Below, piece after piece: positions 5,254-5,848 of a stretch of DNA of 5,848 nucleotides. This DNA is from Sphingopyxis sp. GTDB lineage: Bacteria > Pseudomonadota > Alphaproteobacteria > Sphingomonadales > Sphingomonadaceae. The notes under the pieces were generated by a model. It made no database searches. It saw nothing but the letters and a program-made list of their open reading frames with translations, and was not told the DNA's origin. The stretch lies in NCBI GenBank assembly GCA_012035435.1, contig JAAUPH010000171.1:1-5848 (forward strand), in the 5' to 3' direction. The stretch's first letter is position 1. The number at the start of each line of letters is the position of its first letter. Made by a program: the position numbers and the translations under genes.

Positions 5254-5493
5254 GTGCAGGAGTTTGGTGCCGAACAGATGGCGCGATATCGCAAGCTGCT
5301 TGCGAGCGTCGCAGTGCCTGATGACCGCAAGGATGATGTTATCCGCGTGGTTGGCTCACTCATGCAGTCCTTTGTCGATAGGGCGTGGGGCACTGATCCG
5401 GTTCAAATGCTGGAGCAAAAGCGTCTCAAAGACACATTCAAAACGCTGGCAAAGATGCCTCGCTCCGTGCTAGCCTTCCCCATGACATGTTGA
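5254..5493 (+). CDS. Small hypothetical protein upstream of the serine recombinase (79 aa)
   Basis: This acidic, helical, soluble protein has a notable block RYRKLLASVAVPDDRKDDVI followed by RVVGSLMQSFVDRAWGTDPVQ, then a charged KRLKDTFKTLAK. I recall short proteins with a similar MQSFVDxAxGxDPVQ segment in alphaproteobacterial genomes, sometimes before recombinase genes, but I know no function for them. The start is uncertain. GTG 5254 has GAGGG (5241-5245) spaced 8 nt upstream; GTG 5245 and ATG 5278 are in frame; and the frame stays open back to a GTG at 5107, although that extension looks non-coding (Trp- and Pro-rich). Fusion to the short ORF at 5205 by one base would give the most convincing full-length gene. 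The same strand and a 93-nt gap before the recombinase start suggest a possible operon. Confidence 0.5.
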   Translation: MQEFGAEQMARYRKLLASVAVPDDRKDDVIRVVGSLMQSFVDRAWGTDPVQMLEQKRLKDTFKTLAKMPRSVLAFPMTC

Positions 5494-5509
5494 GCAGTGA
5501 ATACACTGC
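5494..5509. repeat. 16-bp inverted repeat upstream of the recombinase gene, candidate operator
   Basis: GCAGTG (5494-5499) and CACTGC (5504-5509) are perfect inverted arms around AATA. The repeat begins right after the stop of the preceding gene and lies 78 bp before the recombinase ATG. No T run follows, so it is not an intrinsic terminator. Size and spacing suit a dimeric repressor or recombinase subunit; this is inference. Confidence 0.4.
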
Positions 5510-5586
5510 ACGAGTTGACCTCGGCCACATTGATCGGCGGGAGGGCGCTTCAACCCCAAACAACAAAAAGAAAAGAGGATGGCGCC

Positions 5587-5848
5587 ATGGAAAAAATGGA
5601 GACCATGAAGGCGGTAATCTATTGCCGCGTATCTAGCTTGAAGCAGTCTGTCGATGGCGACGGGCTCGAAAGTCAGCGTGCACGCTGCGAAGAATTTGCG
5701 CGGCGCAGAGGATATGAAGTTGTCTCGGTGTTTCGTGATGAAGCATCTGGCAGCACAGTTTCGCGTAAGGGCATGAAAGCGATGCTGGACTTCTTGAAGT
5801 CCAAGCGCCCTGGCCAGCACATCGTCATCATCGATGATATCTCCCGCC
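5587..5848 (+). CDS. Serine recombinase, N-terminal catalytic part (truncated by window end)
   Basis: The first 87 residues match the resolvase/invertase catalytic domain. AVIYCRVSS (9-17) carries the expected active-site serine (Ser16) and the preceding Arg14. SLKQSVDGDGLESQRARCEEFARRRGY (17-43) is the DGxGLxSQ region, FRDEASGSTVSRKGMKAML (48-66) matches the DExxSG...R.G segment, and HIVIIDDISR (78-87) corresponds to the family strand ending in a conserved Arg. Such enzymes cut and rejoin DNA through a serine-DNA link; they integrate elements, resolve cointegrates or invert segments. Whether this is a large phage/ICE-type integrase or a small resolvase cannot be told because the C-terminus is outside the window, although the DGxGLxSQ style favours the large recombinases. 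ATG 5587 has GAGG (5575-5578) 8 nt upstream; in-frame ATGs at 5596 and 5605 are alternatives. The frame is open to the window edge. Confidence 0.9.
   Translation, partial: MEKMETMKAVIYCRVSSLKQSVDGDGLESQRARCEEFARRRGYEVVSVFRDEASGSTVSRKGMKAMLDFLKSKRPGQHIVIIDDISR

Noticed and set aside
5085..5393. A minus-strand 102-codon ORF opposite the 5254-5493 gene
   Set aside because: It is a shadow of the + strand gene, without a ribosome binding site and with a low-complexity Ser/Thr/Leu composition.
5470..5820. A minus-strand 116-codon ORF opposite the recombinase
   Set aside because: The + strand encodes an unmistakable serine recombinase catalytic domain across the same bases.

Overview
The window looks like part of a mobile element (plasmid, integrative conjugative element or a decaying remnant of one) from an alphaproteobacterium, probably of the Hyphomicrobiales/Rhizobiales. 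This placement is inferred from the moderately high GC, the protein style, and the pairing of a TraG/VirD4-like coupling ATPase with a serine recombinase. No marker gene fixes the host.

Left part (1-1537). The 3' end of a staphylococcal-nuclease-like gene on the + strand lacks an open upstream frame. It converges on a minus-strand gene (327-686, 119 aa) of a phage/plasmid hypothetical family, and the two share a bidirectional terminator with a TACG loop. Further upstream on the minus strand lies a GC-rich segment full of inverted repeats (692-854), then a minus-strand gene (908-1537) broken by one nonsense codon and at least two frameshifts.

Middle part (1538-5028). A divergent intergenic region leads into a + strand cluster: an unrecognised 157-aa protein (1688-2161); a membrane-anchored coiled-coil protein (2212-3062) interrupted by a frameshift and an in-frame TAG; an intact TraG/VirD4-type coupling ATPase (3065-4615) with no N-terminal membrane segment of its own; and a basic helical 135-aa protein (4621-5028). 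The tight spacing suggests co-transcription. The membrane protein just before the coupling ATPase is a reasonable candidate for a separate membrane anchor, but this is inference.

Right part (5029-5848). After a possible promoter come a 15-codon ORF with a good ribosome binding site, a 79-aa protein whose reading frame begins where that ORF stops, a 16-bp inverted repeat, and the N-terminal catalytic part of a serine recombinase that runs off the window.

Two patterns stand out. First, at four gene starts (686 minus, 1688, 2212, 3065) the Shine-Dalgarno sequence lies in, or overlaps, the 3' arm of an inverted repeat. This suggests translation gated by RNA structure or by coupling to upstream translation. 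Second, several genes carry single-base indels or nonsense codons while the coupling ATPase stays open. That fits either decay of the element or base-calling errors, and the sequence alone cannot separate the two.
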